Source: CAVVYW01 sp963752605 | GTDB lineage: Bacteria; Actinomycetota; Thermoleophilia; Solirubrobacterales; 70-9 | Assembly: GCA_963752605.1 (NCBI GenBank) | Contig: CAVVYW010000005.1 | Span: 868,001 to 932,000, forward strand | Direction: 5' to 3' | Length of the DNA: 64,000 bases | Shown: piece after piece, positions 34,783 to 43,486 of the stretch | Layout of the letters: each line of letters starts with the position of its first letter | Position numbering within the stretch: the stretch's first letter is position 1 | Translations under genes and position numbers: made by a program | Notes under the pieces: model-generated | What the model saw: only the letters and a program-made list of their open reading frames with translations | Told to the model about the DNA's origin: nothing | Databases searched by the model: none

Positions 34783-35694
34783 ATGAGACTTAGCAAGGGA
34801 CGGAAGGGACTCGCCGGGGCGGCAGCGCTCGCGGCAGCGATCGCCGTGCTGGCATCGGCGCCGGCTGCGCAGGGCGCCCCCCAGTGGAGCGACGGCCTGG
34901 TCCAGCGCTCCTACATCACCAACTGCCCGAGCATCATCTTCGGCTCGCCGTACACCGAGGAGGGTGCCTGGACCTGGAACGGCCAGTACATCGACCCCAA
35001 TGACTTCCCGAACGTCAACCAGCCCTTCTACGTCCATGTCGTGGCCGGCGCCGTCGGCAACTCGTGCTCGGGCCAGTACGTGCACTTCGAGTTCCTCGGA
35101 ACCCCAGCGCCCCAGGCCCTGAACTACGCGATCAATGCGGGAGCGGGGCGGCCCGTCATCTGTTGGGCGATCAACTGGAACACCAATCCGCCCAGCGCTG
35201 TGCAGGAACCTCCCTGGCCGGCCGGCGCCTGTCCCCAGGCCCCACAGCCCGGCGGTTTCCAGGGCGACGTCTGGGACGCCGCGACCAACCCCGCTAATGC
35301 CGCTGACACCGACCCCTGGCCGATGCCACAGGGCAGGGGCTGGGAGATCCAGATTCCGGTCACAGCGAACCGGGTCATGAGCGGTGGCCTCGCTCAAAGC
35401 TGTCCCGACTGCAACAGGTTCATGGGCTACATCCTCGACGGCAACAGCTCGCCGCAGCTGATCTCGTCACAGGGCCTGTTCACCGATAACGCGGGCGGCG
35501 GCGGCGGTACGCCAGGCGCCGGCGGCGGCACCGGTGGGGCCGGGGGCGGACTGACGCCGAACCCGCAGCGCCCGGCCCCGGCCCCGGCCGCGACCACCAC
35601 CGCGCCCGCCACGACCCCGCCCCCGCCGAAGAAGTGCAAGAAGGGTCAGAAGCTGCGGAAGGGCAAGTGCGTCAAGAAGAAAAAGAAGAAGTGA
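34783..35694 (+). CDS. Secreted protein with Gly/Pro linker and Cys/Lys-rich tail
   Basis: The 303-residue protein has a signal peptide (GLAGAAALAAAIAVLASAPA) and a Trp/Cys-containing mature domain of about 200 residues (SYITNCPSIIFGSPYTEEGA; CWAINWNTNPPSAVQEPPWP) that is not recognised. A Gly-rich then Pro/Thr-rich linker leads to CKKGQKLRKGKCVKKKKKK. AAGGGGAGAGCG before ATG 34783 is a good ribosome site. It is divergent from the STAND/BTAD regulator (86-bp gap) and may be its target. The six or more cysteines fit an exported, disulfide-bonded protein. Function unknown. Confidence 0.75.
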   Translation: MRLSKGRKGLAGAAALAAAIAVLASAPAAQGAPQWSDGLVQRSYITNCPSIIFGSPYTEEGAWTWNGQYIDPNDFPNVNQPFYVHVVAGAVGNSCSGQYVHFEFLGTPAPQALNYAINAGAGRPVICWAINWNTNPPSAVQEPPWPAGACPQAPQPGGFQGDVWDAATNPANAADTDPWPMPQGRGWEIQIPVTANRVMSGGLAQSCPDCNRFMGYILDGNSSPQLISSQGLFTDNAGGGGGTPGAGGGTGGAGGGLTPNPQRPAPAPAATTTAPATTPPPPKKCKKGQKLRKGKCVKKKKKK

Positions 35695-35716
35695 CGCCCG
35701 ACAGGGGCGCCTTCCT

Positions 35717-36940
35717 CTAGATCTTGTTGCGTTCCAGCAGCTTCTTGCCGATGACCATGCGCTGGATCTCTGAGGTTCCCTCGCCGATCAGCAGCAGCGG
35801 CGCGTCGCGATAGAGCCGCTCGATCTCGTACTCCTTCGAGTAGCCGTAGCCGCCATGGATGCGGAACGACTCCTCGACGACCTCCTTGCCGGTCTCAGAC
35901 GCGAGCAGCTTCGCCATGCCGGCCTCGAGGTCGGAGCGCTCGCCGGCGTCCTTCATCCGCGCGGCCTTCATCGTGATCAGGCGCGCGGCTTCGACCTTGG
36001 TGGCCATGTCCGCGAGCTTGAACTGGATCGCCTGGTGCTGGGCGATCGGCTTGCCGAAGGTCTTTCGCTCCTGGCTGTACTTGAGCGCCAGCTCAAGCGC
36101 CCGCTGCGCGATGCCCACGCCGCGGGCGGCGACGTTGACCCGGCCGACCTCGAGCGCGTCCATCATCTGCTTGAAGCCCTCGCCGACCCCGTCGGCGCCG
36201 CCGAGAACCCGGTCGTCGGAGCACCGGTAGCCGCTGTAGACGAGCTCCGTGGACTCGACGCCCTTGTAGCCCATCTTCTTGATCTTGGGAGGGATCTCGA
36301 GGCCGGCGAAGTCGCCCTCGTTCTTCTCCTTCCAGGGCTCCTTCTCGGTGATGAAGCAGGTCATGCCCTTGTAGGGCGGGTCCGCCTTCGGGTCGGTCTT
36401 CATCAGCACGAACACGACGCTGGAGCCGAGCCCATTGGTGACCCACATCTTCTGGCCCTCGAGGACCCAGTCGTCGCCGTCCTTGGTCGCGGTCGACTTG
36501 ATGCCCTGCACGTCGGATCCGACCTCCGGCTCGGAGAGCGAGAAGGCGGCGCGGATCTCGCCGGTCGCCATCTTCGGCAGGAAGTAGTCCTTCTGCTCGT
36601 CGGTGCCGAACTTCATCAGCAGGTAGGACCCGATGAAGTGGGTGTTGACCACGCCGGAGATCGAGATCCATCCGCGCGAGAGCTCCTCGACGATCATCGC
36701 GTAGGTGGTCAGGTCGAGGCCCATCCCGCCGTAGTCCTCGGGGATCGTCACCCCGAACAGGCCCAGCTCCTTCATCTGCTCGACGATCGCCTCGGGGAAC
36801 TTGTCCTCGTGGTCGAATTCCTCGGCGGTCGGGAGGATCTGCTCGTCGACGAACTGGCGCACCATCTCGGTGATCGCCTTCTGGTCATCCGTCTTTTCCT
36901 GAAACGCTGTCTGAGGCTGGGTCGCCTCGGCAGTGGCCAT
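35717..36940 (-). CDS. Acyl-CoA dehydrogenase, possible methylsuccinyl-CoA dehydrogenase
   Basis: This 407-residue flavoprotein has the family signatures AAFSLSEPEVGSDVQGIKST (FAD/substrate region), WVTNGLGSSVVFVLMKT and the C-terminal GEGTSEIQRMVIGKKL, which includes the catalytic Glu in GEG. In this neighbourhood it might be methylsuccinyl-CoA dehydrogenase of the ethylmalonyl-CoA pathway, but its length equals ordinary acyl-CoA dehydrogenases and the proteobacterial enzyme is longer. The ATG at 36940 (MATAEATQPQ) is preferred to a longer frame to 37198. It is divergent from the SnoaL-like gene (55-bp gap). Confidence 0.85.
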   Translation of the reverse strand: MATAEATQPQTAFQEKTDDQKAITEMVRQFVDEQILPTAEEFDHEDKFPEAIVEQMKELGLFGVTIPEDYGGMGLDLTTYAMIVEELSRGWISISGVVNTHFIGSYLLMKFGTDEQKDYFLPKMATGEIRAAFSLSEPEVGSDVQGIKSTATKDGDDWVLEGQKMWVTNGLGSSVVFVLMKTDPKADPPYKGMTCFITEKEPWKEKNEGDFAGLEIPPKIKKMGYKGVESTELVYSGYRCSDDRVLGGADGVGEGFKQMMDALEVGRVNVAARGVGIAQRALELALKYSQERKTFGKPIAQHQAIQFKLADMATKVEAARLITMKAARMKDAGERSDLEAGMAKLLASETGKEVVEESFRIHGGYGYSKEYEIERLYRDAPLLLIGEGTSEIQRMVIGKKLLERNKI

Positions 36941-36995
36941 AGCGGTGGCGAAGGATAGCCATGAGGGCGTTACCCTCGGCGCCGAGCCCCTCCGC

Positions 36996-37451
36996 ATGAC
37001 CAGCAAACAGGACACGTCAGATCCGATCCAGTTGGTGCGGGATGGCGCCATGTTCCCGCCTGGGACCAAGTTGGTCGGGATCGAGGGAATCGAGCGGATC
37101 GCCTCGTTCCTGGAGGGGATCACACATCCCGACTTCGTGACCGTGATGGTCGCCCGGTCTGTGGAGCCCAACGAGTTCCGGGGAATCGAGGGGTACAAGG
37201 AAGCGCTCAGCGACTGGATTACCCCCTACGCCGAGTTCAGACTCGAGATCGATGAGGTCATCAGCCGCGACGACCGGATCATCTTCCTCGTTCGGCAGAT
37301 CGCGTCCACCAAGCACGGCGGAGTCGAGGTCGAGAACCCGAGCGCGGCTGACTGGATCCTGGAGGAGGGGAAGGTCAGGCAGGCGACCTTCTATCTCGAC
37401 CAGCGCACGGCGCTCGAGGCCGCCGGGGTCGACCCCGACGCGCCGCGCTGA
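36996..37451 (+). CDS. SnoaL-like/NTF2-like protein
   Basis: The 151-residue soluble protein is consistent with a SnoaL/NTF2-like cone fold: EGYKEALSDWITPYAEFRLE, IDEVISRDDRIIFLVRQIAS and SAADWILEEGKVRQATFYLD are in the expected order. The ATG at 36996 is chosen because earlier in-frame codons fall in the acyl-CoA dehydrogenase promoter. Family members are isomerases or polyketide cyclases, or have no known activity. Function not recognised. Confidence 0.7.
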   Translation: MTSKQDTSDPIQLVRDGAMFPPGTKLVGIEGIERIASFLEGITHPDFVTVMVARSVEPNEFRGIEGYKEALSDWITPYAEFRLEIDEVISRDDRIIFLVRQIASTKHGGVEVENPSAADWILEEGKVRQATFYLDQRTALEAAGVDPDAPR

Positions 37452-37454
37452 GCC

Positions 37455-37907
37455 TCAGAGGACCCAGGTGTAGCTGTAGCCCTTGGCGGCCGGCTTGCGC
37501 CGCTCGTAGAACCGCTGGGCGGCCTCGCGGTCGAGGCCAGTGTCCAGCTCGAGGTGGGTGGCGCCGCGGTCGCGGGCCCAGTCGCCGACCGCATCGAGTA
37601 GCCGCCCGCCGACGCCCTCCGAGCGATGCTCGGGGCTGACGGCGAGGTCCTCGATCCAGCAGCGCTGCCCGAAGCGGACGGAGTTGAGCTCGAGGTAGCC
37701 GGTCGCGAAGCCGAGCAGCTCGTCCCGGTGCTCGGCGACCAGCACGACGCTCTCATCGGAGGCGATCGCCTCCTTCAGGGCCTCGCGGGCACGCTCGGGA
37801 TCCCACCCCGGCGGCACGTAACCGGGCGCCTCGAACAGCCACTCGTACATGCCGAGCATCCGCTCGACCTCGTCCGCAACCGCCTCTCGGATCGTGGGCC
37901 CGGGCAC
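37455..37907 (-). CDS. GNAT-family acetyltransferase
   Basis: The 150-residue cytoplasmic protein has the GNAT core: VLVAEHRDELLGFATGYLEL, then the acetyl-CoA loop EDLAVSPEHRSEGVGGRLLD (R-x2-G-x-G/A) and FYERRKPAAKGYSYTWVL at the end. The GTG at 37907 is the first plausible start in this frame. It is divergent from mcl with a 45-bp gap, and its 3' end is 3 bp from the SnoaL-like stop. The substrate is unknown. Confidence 0.85.
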   Translation of the reverse strand: MPGPTIREAVADEVERMLGMYEWLFEAPGYVPPGWDPERAREALKEAIASDESVVLVAEHRDELLGFATGYLELNSVRFGQRCWIEDLAVSPEHRSEGVGGRLLDAVGDWARDRGATHLELDTGLDREAAQRFYERRKPAAKGYSYTWVL

Positions 37908-37952
37908 GCACGGAACGCTACCCGGCGTCCCCGGCTCTATAGCGTTCGGGAT

Positions 37953-39008
37953 ATGAGAAACCCACGCGCCTTCTTCCATCCCCTCGCGATCGACGCGCCC
38001 GAGCCGCTGCACGAGATCCCCTTCAAGCCGTCGCGGATGATCCATTTCTTCGACGCCTCCAACGAGAAGATGCGGGCGAAGGTCCCCGACATGGCCGCCT
38101 CAGCGGACATCCTCTTGGGGAACCTCGAGGACGCCGTCCCGGTCGACAAGAAGGTCCCGGCGCGCGAGGGCCTGATCGAGGTCGCCAAGGAGGTCGACTT
38201 CGGCGAGACGCAGCTCTGGACCCGGGTCAACGAGCTCGCCAGCCCATGGGCCCTCGACGACTTGACCCAGCTCGTCACCGAGATCGGGGACAAGCTCGAG
38301 GTGATCATGGTCCCCAAGGTCGAGGGGCCCTGGGACATCCACTACGTGGACCGTCTCGTCGCCCAGCTCGAGGCGAAGGCGAAGCTGGAGCGCCCGCTGC
38401 TCCTGCACGCGATCCTCGAGACCTCACTCGGCGTCGTGAACCTGGAGGAGATCGCCACCGCCAGCCCCCGGATGCAGGGGATGAGCTTCGGGCCGGCCGA
38501 CCTGGCCGCCTCCCGGCGGATGAAGACGACCCGCGTCGGCGGCGGCCATCCCGGCTACCGGGTGATCGAGGACCCCGATCCCGACGATCCCGAGAAACCG
38601 CGGGCGACGGCGCAGCAGGATCCGTGGCACTACTCGATCGCGCGCATGGTGGACGCCTGCACCTCGGCCGGGATCCTGCCCTTCTACGGCCCCTACGGGG
38701 ACATCAAGGACACCGAGGGCTGCGAGACGCAGTTCCGCGCCGCGTTCCTGCTCGGCTGCGTCGGCGCCTGGTCCCTCCATCCGGCGCAGATCGAGATCGC
38801 GAAGAAGGTCTTCAGCCCGCCCGCCGACGAGGTGAAGTTCGCCAAGAAGGTGCTCGAGGCGATCCCGGACGGCGCGGGCGTCCACATGATCGACGGCAAG
38901 ATGCAGGACGACGCGACCTGGCTCCAGTGCAAGGTGATGGTGGACCTGGCCGAGATGCTCGCCAAGAAGGACCCGGAGCTGGCCGAGGCCTACGAGATCA
39001 AGGTTTGA
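37953..39008 (+). CDS. mcl: L-malyl-CoA/beta-methylmalyl-CoA lyase (HpcH/CitE family)
   Basis: The 351-residue enzyme cleaves beta-methylmalyl-CoA to glyoxylate and propionyl-CoA and condenses glyoxylate with acetyl-CoA to malyl-CoA. Motifs are LLGNLEDAVPVDKKVPAREG (metal-binding Glu/Asp), VIMVPKVEGPWDIHYVD, LHAILETSLGVVN with the catalytic Glu, and GMSFGPADLAASRRM. It is longer than CitE and fits Mcl. The ATG at 37953 follows the divergent GNAT gene; its TGA overlaps the TTG start of the next gene, so they are coupled. It belongs with ccr and ecm in one pathway, although 13-18 kb away. Confidence 0.9.
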   Translation: MRNPRAFFHPLAIDAPEPLHEIPFKPSRMIHFFDASNEKMRAKVPDMAASADILLGNLEDAVPVDKKVPAREGLIEVAKEVDFGETQLWTRVNELASPWALDDLTQLVTEIGDKLEVIMVPKVEGPWDIHYVDRLVAQLEAKAKLERPLLLHAILETSLGVVNLEEIATASPRMQGMSFGPADLAASRRMKTTRVGGGHPGYRVIEDPDPDDPEKPRATAQQDPWHYSIARMVDACTSAGILPFYGPYGDIKDTEGCETQFRAAFLLGCVGAWSLHPAQIEIAKKVFSPPADEVKFAKKVLEAIPDGAGVHMIDGKMQDDATWLQCKVMVDLAEMLAKKDPELAEAYEIKV

Positions 39009-39406
39009 GCGAGCCCTTCCGCCACCGCCTTCGGGTCCGGTACAACGAGTGCGACCCGCAGGGCGTCGTCTTCAACGCCAACTACCTCCTCTACTTCGAC
39101 ATCACGATGGGCGAGCTGTGGCGGGAGCTCGGCGGCTACCAGGAGATGGTTGAGGCCGGCGTGGACATGGTCGTCGCGGAGGCGAGGGTCCGCTATCTCT
39201 CGGGGCTGCGCTTCGACGAGGAGTTCGAGATCGAGGCGACGATCGCCAGGCTCGGCGACACCTCGATGCAGACTGAGATCGTGCTCACCCGCGACGGCGA
39301 GCACGTTGCCGAGGGCGAGCTGCGTCACGTCTTCGTCGAGTCGGGCGGCGGCGCCAAGGCGGCCATCCCCGAGTCGATCCGCTCAGGCCTCGAGCGCTAC
39401 GCCTAG
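39005..39406 (+). CDS. 4-hydroxybenzoyl-CoA thioesterase (YbgC)-like hotdog protein
   Basis: The 133-residue protein has the YbgC/4HBT signature NECDPQGVVFNANYLLYFD with the catalytic Asp. The TTG start at 39005 overlaps the mcl stop (TTGA), so it is translated with mcl. A natural candidate substrate is malyl-CoA made by Mcl, because release of malate needs a thioesterase (in Rhodobacter a different HpcH-type enzyme does this). That role is inference. The TAG stop interlocks with the pckG stop (CTAG at 39403-39406). Confidence 0.85.
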   Translation: MSEPFRHRLRVRYNECDPQGVVFNANYLLYFDITMGELWRELGGYQEMVEAGVDMVVAEARVRYLSGLRFDEEFEIEATIARLGDTSMQTEIVLTRDGEHVAEGELRHVFVESGGGAKAAIPESIRSGLERYA

Positions 39407-41213
39407 CCGAGGCGCTGCTTCAGCGCCTCGAGCTGGTCGGAGAGCTCCTTCGGCAGCCGGTCGCCGAAGCGCGCGAGGTGCTCCACCACCTGCGGGAGCT
39501 GGGCCTTCAGGTCCTCGGGCTCGACGGTCAGCAGGAGCTTCATCTCCTCCGCCGAGACATCGAGCCCCTCCGTGTTGATCTCGCCCTCCGCCGGGACCAG
39601 GCCGATCGGCGTCTCCACCGTCTCGCCCTCCCCGTCGCAGCGGCGGAAGATCCACTCGAGCACCCGGATGTTCTCGCCGAAGCCGGGCCAGACGAAGTCG
39701 CCGTTCTCGTCCTTGCGGAACCAGTTGACGAGGAAGATCTTCGGCAGCTTCGCCCCCTTGCGGCGGCCGATCTCCAGCCAGTGGCCGAAGTAGTCGGCCA
39801 TGTTGTAGCCGCAGAAGGGCAGCATCGCCATCGGGTCGAAGCGCAGCTCCCCGACCTTCCCGGCGGCGGCCGCGGTGGTCTCGACGGACATCGTCGCCCC
39901 CTGGAACACGCCGTGCTCCCAGTCCATCGCCTCGGTCACGAGCGGCACCACGGTCGCGCGGCGCCCGCCGAACAGGAAGGCGTCGATCGGGACGCCGGCG
40001 GGGTCCTCCCACTCCGGGGCGATGCAGGGACACTGCGCCGCCGGGGTGGTGAAGCGCGCGTTCGGGTGGGCGGCGGGCTCGTCGGAGTCCGGCGTCCAGT
40101 CGTTGCCCTTCCAGTCGATGGCGTGATCCGGCGGCTCACCGGTCATGCCCTCCCACCAGACGTCGCCGTCGTCGGTGCGGGCCACGTTGGTGAAGATCGT
40201 GTTCTTCTCGACCGTCTCCATCGCGTTCGGGTTCGTCTTGTGCCCCGTCCCCGGCGCAACCCCGAAGAAGCCCGCCTCGGGGTTGACGGCGCGCAGACGG
40301 CCGTCGTCGTCGAACTTCATCCAGGCGATGTCGTCGCCGACCGTCTCGGCGGTCCAGCCCTCCAGGGTCGGGATCAGCATCGCGAGGTTGGTCTTGCCCG
40401 AGGCCGAGGGGAAGGCCCCCGACACGTACTTGACCTTGCCCTCGGGTGAGGTCAGCTTCAGGATCAGCATGTGCTCGGCGAGCCAGCCCTCGTCGTGGGC
40501 CATCGCCGACGCGATCCTGCAGCGCGAAGCACTTCTTTCCGAGCAGGGCGTTGCCGCCGTAGCCGGAGCCGAACGACCAGATCTCGCGCGTCTCGGGGTA
40601 GTGGACGATGTACTTCGTCTCGTTGCACGGCCACGGGACGTCCTCCTGCCCCTCGTCGAGCGGCATGCCGACGGAGTGCACGCACGGGACGAACTCGCCG
40701 TCGTCGCCGAGCACCTCGAGCGCCTTGTCGCCCATCCGGGTCATGATCCGCATCGAGCAGGCGACGTAGGCGGAGTCGGTCAGCTGCACGCCGATGTGGG
40801 AGATCGGCGACCCCAGCGGGCCCATCGAGAAGGGGACCACGTACATGGTGCGCCCCCGCATGCAGCCCTTGAAGATGCCGTCGAGGGTCTCGCGCATCTC
40901 CTTCGGGTCCCGCCAGTTGTTGGTCGGGCCGGCATCGTCCTCGTCCTGTCGAGCAGATGAAGGTGCGGTCCTCGACCCGGGCGACGTCCTTCGGCGAGGA
41001 GCGGGCCAGGTAGGAGTTCGGCCGCTTCGCATCGGAGAGCTTCTCGAACGTCCCGGCGTCGATCAGCTCCTGGGCGAGCGAGTCGTACTCCTCCGCGGAG
41101 CCGTCGCACCAGTGGACCGAATCGGGCTGGGTCAGCTCGGCGATCTCCTCGACCCAGGAGATCAACTTGGCGTGCTTGGTCGATGCCTCTGCGGCGGCGA
41201 TGCTCTCACTCAC
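39403..41213 (-). CDS. pckG: Phosphoenolpyruvate carboxykinase (GTP), with two frameshifts
   Basis: This enzyme decarboxylates and phosphorylates oxaloacetate to PEP. All family blocks are present, about 600 residues in total, as usual: DSVHWCDGSAEEYDSL, TFIC...DAGPTNNWRDPKEM, GRTMYVVPFSMGPLGSP, the P-loop FPSASGKTNLAM, VGDDIAWMKF, NPEAGFFGVAPGT and the C-terminal FGENIRVLEWIFRR. They fall in three frames: one shift near 40953 (just before DAGPTNNW) and one near 40505 (before ASAMAHDEGW). Each is a single-base change, so the gene is probably intact in the organism. Start ATG 41213. Confidence 0.9.
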
Positions 41214-41341
41214 GGGTTCTTCGAACTCCTTGCTCGCTTACGGGGACGTCCCTGCCGGACGGGGGATGGTGCCATATCGCCGGGAGGGCGCGCCGCATGG
41301 TCCCTGCTCGTGCCGCTTGCACGTAGCCTTCCCCGCCGCTC

Positions 41342-42547
41342 ATGCGCTTCTACGAGTACGAGAGCCGCCGCATCGTCGAGTCGGCGGGGATCCCGGTCAC
41401 CGAGTACGGGTTCGCCAAGACCGCCGCCGAGGCGGAGAAGGCCGCGAAGAGGATCGACGGGCCGGTCGTGGTCAAGTCCCAGGTCCTGACCGGCGGCCGG
41501 ATGAAGGCCGGCGGCGTCAAGTTCGCCGACACGCCCGCAGAGGCGAAGGAGGCCGCCGAGGAGATCCTGAAGCTCGAGATCGGCGGCCACATGCCAGTCG
41601 GGGTCCTGGTGGATCCCAAGGCCGAGGTGGAGCAGGAGTACTACGCCGCGGTCCTCTGGGATGGCCGCGCCAAGCGGCCGATGATGCTGTTCAGCGACAT
41701 GGGCGGGATCGACATCGAGGAGGTGGCCGAGAAGCACCCGGACCACGTCGGCCGCGGTCACCTCTCCAACCTGCAGCCCATCCCGGACTTCCGCGCCAAG
41801 GAGGTGGTGGCGAGCGTCGGCCTCACGGGCCGCGAGCTCACCCGCGCCACCCCGGTCCTCGCCAGCCTCGCCCGACTCCAGCGTGACTACGACATGACCC
41901 TGGCCGAGATCAACCCGCTCGCGCGCCTCTCCGACGGCAGCTTCGTCGCCCTCGATGCTCACCTGGAGATGGAGGACGAGGCGGTGCCGCGCCAGACGAA
42001 GAAGCTGGCCGGGCTGGAGATCGAGGTGGACGAGCCGCGCGAGCTGTACGAGCCCTCCGATTTCGAGCGCAACGTCAAGGCGATCGACGAGGCCGACCAC
42101 CGCGGCGTGATCCAGGGCAAGGACCACGGCTTCGACGGCAACCTCGGCCTGGTGATCGGCGCGGGCGGCGGCTCCCTGACGCTCACCGACGCCGTCCGCA
42201 GCCAGGGCGGCAGGCCCGCCAACTACGCGGAGATCGGCGGCAACCCCTCGGTCGCAAAGGCCCAGGGGCTGGCCCGAGAGGTGCTGGAGAAGGACGGCGT
42301 CGAGAAGATCGCGGTGATGATGTCGATCGTCTCCAACACCCGGGTGGACATCGTCGCCCGCGGCGTGATCAAGGCCTGCCTCGAGCTCGGCAAGGACCCG
42401 GCCGAGACGATCACCGTCTTCCGCATCCCGGGCGCCTGGGAGGAGGAGGGCGCGAAGATCCTCGGCAAGTACGGGATCGAGTTCAGGGACCGCTCGACCT
42501 CCATGTGGGATGCCGCGGGCGAGGCCGTTGACGAGGTTCAGGGATGA
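41342..42547 (+). CDS. sucC: Succinyl-CoA ligase beta-subunit-like ATP-grasp protein
   Basis: The 401-residue protein has an ATP-grasp fold in the N-terminal half (GPVVVKSQVLTGGRMKAGGV; VLVDPKAEVEQEYYAAVL; DMTLAEINPLARLSDGSFVA) and a CoA-ligase half. It couples CoA ester formation to ATP hydrolysis. The C-terminal domain is unlike ordinary SucC, reading ANYAEIGGNPSVAKAQGLAR rather than the usual NFLDxGGGA block. It could therefore be a divergent succinyl-CoA or malyl-CoA ligase. It is followed 13 bp later by the alpha-subunit gene, and its ATG is 128 bp from the pckG start on the opposite strand. Confidence 0.85.
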   Translation: MRFYEYESRRIVESAGIPVTEYGFAKTAAEAEKAAKRIDGPVVVKSQVLTGGRMKAGGVKFADTPAEAKEAAEEILKLEIGGHMPVGVLVDPKAEVEQEYYAAVLWDGRAKRPMMLFSDMGGIDIEEVAEKHPDHVGRGHLSNLQPIPDFRAKEVVASVGLTGRELTRATPVLASLARLQRDYDMTLAEINPLARLSDGSFVALDAHLEMEDEAVPRQTKKLAGLEIEVDEPRELYEPSDFERNVKAIDEADHRGVIQGKDHGFDGNLGLVIGAGGGSLTLTDAVRSQGGRPANYAEIGGNPSVAKAQGLAREVLEKDGVEKIAVMMSIVSNTRVDIVARGVIKACLELGKDPAETITVFRIPGAWEEEGAKILGKYGIEFRDRSTSMWDAAGEAVDEVQG

Positions 42548-42560
42548 GGACCAAGGGCTG

Positions 42561-43486
42561 ATGTCAATCCTCTTAGACAAGGACTTCACCTTCATCGTCC
42601 AGGGCATCACGGGCCGCGAGGCGGTCAACCTGACCAAGGAGTGCCTCGACTATGGCTCCAACGTGGTCGGCGGCGTCACGCCGGGCCGCAAGGGGCGCGA
42701 GGTGCACGGAGTCCCCGTCTTCGACACCGTCGAGCAGGCGATCGAGAATCACGGCTCCCCGATCGACGGCTCGGTCGTCACCGTCCCCCCCGCCTTCACC
42801 AAGGACGCCGTTTTCGAGGCGATCATGCACGGGATCAAGCTGATCGTCGTCGTCACCGAGCGGATCCCCCGCCGCGACGTCGCCGAGATGGTCGAGCTCG
42901 CCGGCTACCGCGGCGCCCGGATCATCGGCCCCAACTGCCTCGGGATCATCGCGCCGGGGGTCGGCAAGATGGGCGGGATCGGCGGCCCGGCCAAGGATGC
43001 GGCAAAGGCGTACGAGCCCGGACCGATCGGCGTGATGTCGCGCTCCGGCGGGATGACCACCGAGATCTCCTCGACCCTGACCGCGGCCGGCCTCGGGGTC
43101 TCCACCGCCGTCTCGATCGGCGGCGACGCGATCATCGGCTCGACCTACGCCGAGCTGATGCCCCTATTCGAAGAGGACGAGCGGGACCGAGGCCATCGTC
43201 ATCTACACCGAGCCCGGCGGCCGCATGGAGGCCGAGCTGGTCGACTGGCGCGAGGAGAACGACTCGAAGACTCCCGATCGTCGCGTTCATGGCCGGCAAG
43301 TTCATGGACGAGGAGGAGATGAAGGGCATGAGCTTCGGCCACGCCGGGACGATCGTCGAGGGCGCCGAGGACTCCGCCACCCAGAAGATCGCCCGGCTCG
43401 AGGCCGCCGGGATCCCGGTCGTCGAGCGGATCGACGAGATCCCGGACGCCGTGAAGGGCAAGCTGGGGGCAAAGGCGAGTGCCTGA
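42561..43486 (+). CDS. sucD: Succinyl-CoA ligase alpha-subunit-like protein, with two frameshifts
   Basis: This is a CoA-binding subunit of about 300 residues. Blocks: FIVQGITGREAVNLTKECLD, the CoA-binding GVTPGRKGREVHGVPVFDTV, RIIGPNCLGIIAPGVGKMGG, PIGVMSRSGGMTTEISSTL (the catalytic-His region of the family) and a C-terminal FMDEEEMKGMSFGHAGTIVE with the phosphohistidine loop GHAG. The reading must change frame near 43180 (before TEAIVIYTEPGGRMEAELVD) and again near 43270 (before IVAFMAGKFM). Each needs a one-base change. It partners sucC. Its 3' end overlaps the ferredoxin start by 8 bp. Confidence 0.85.

Noticed and set aside
31243..35694. A secondary-metabolite cluster, because of the SARP-type BTAD domain
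   Set aside because: No PKS, NRPS, terpene or RiPP genes are nearby; the neighbours are surface proteins.
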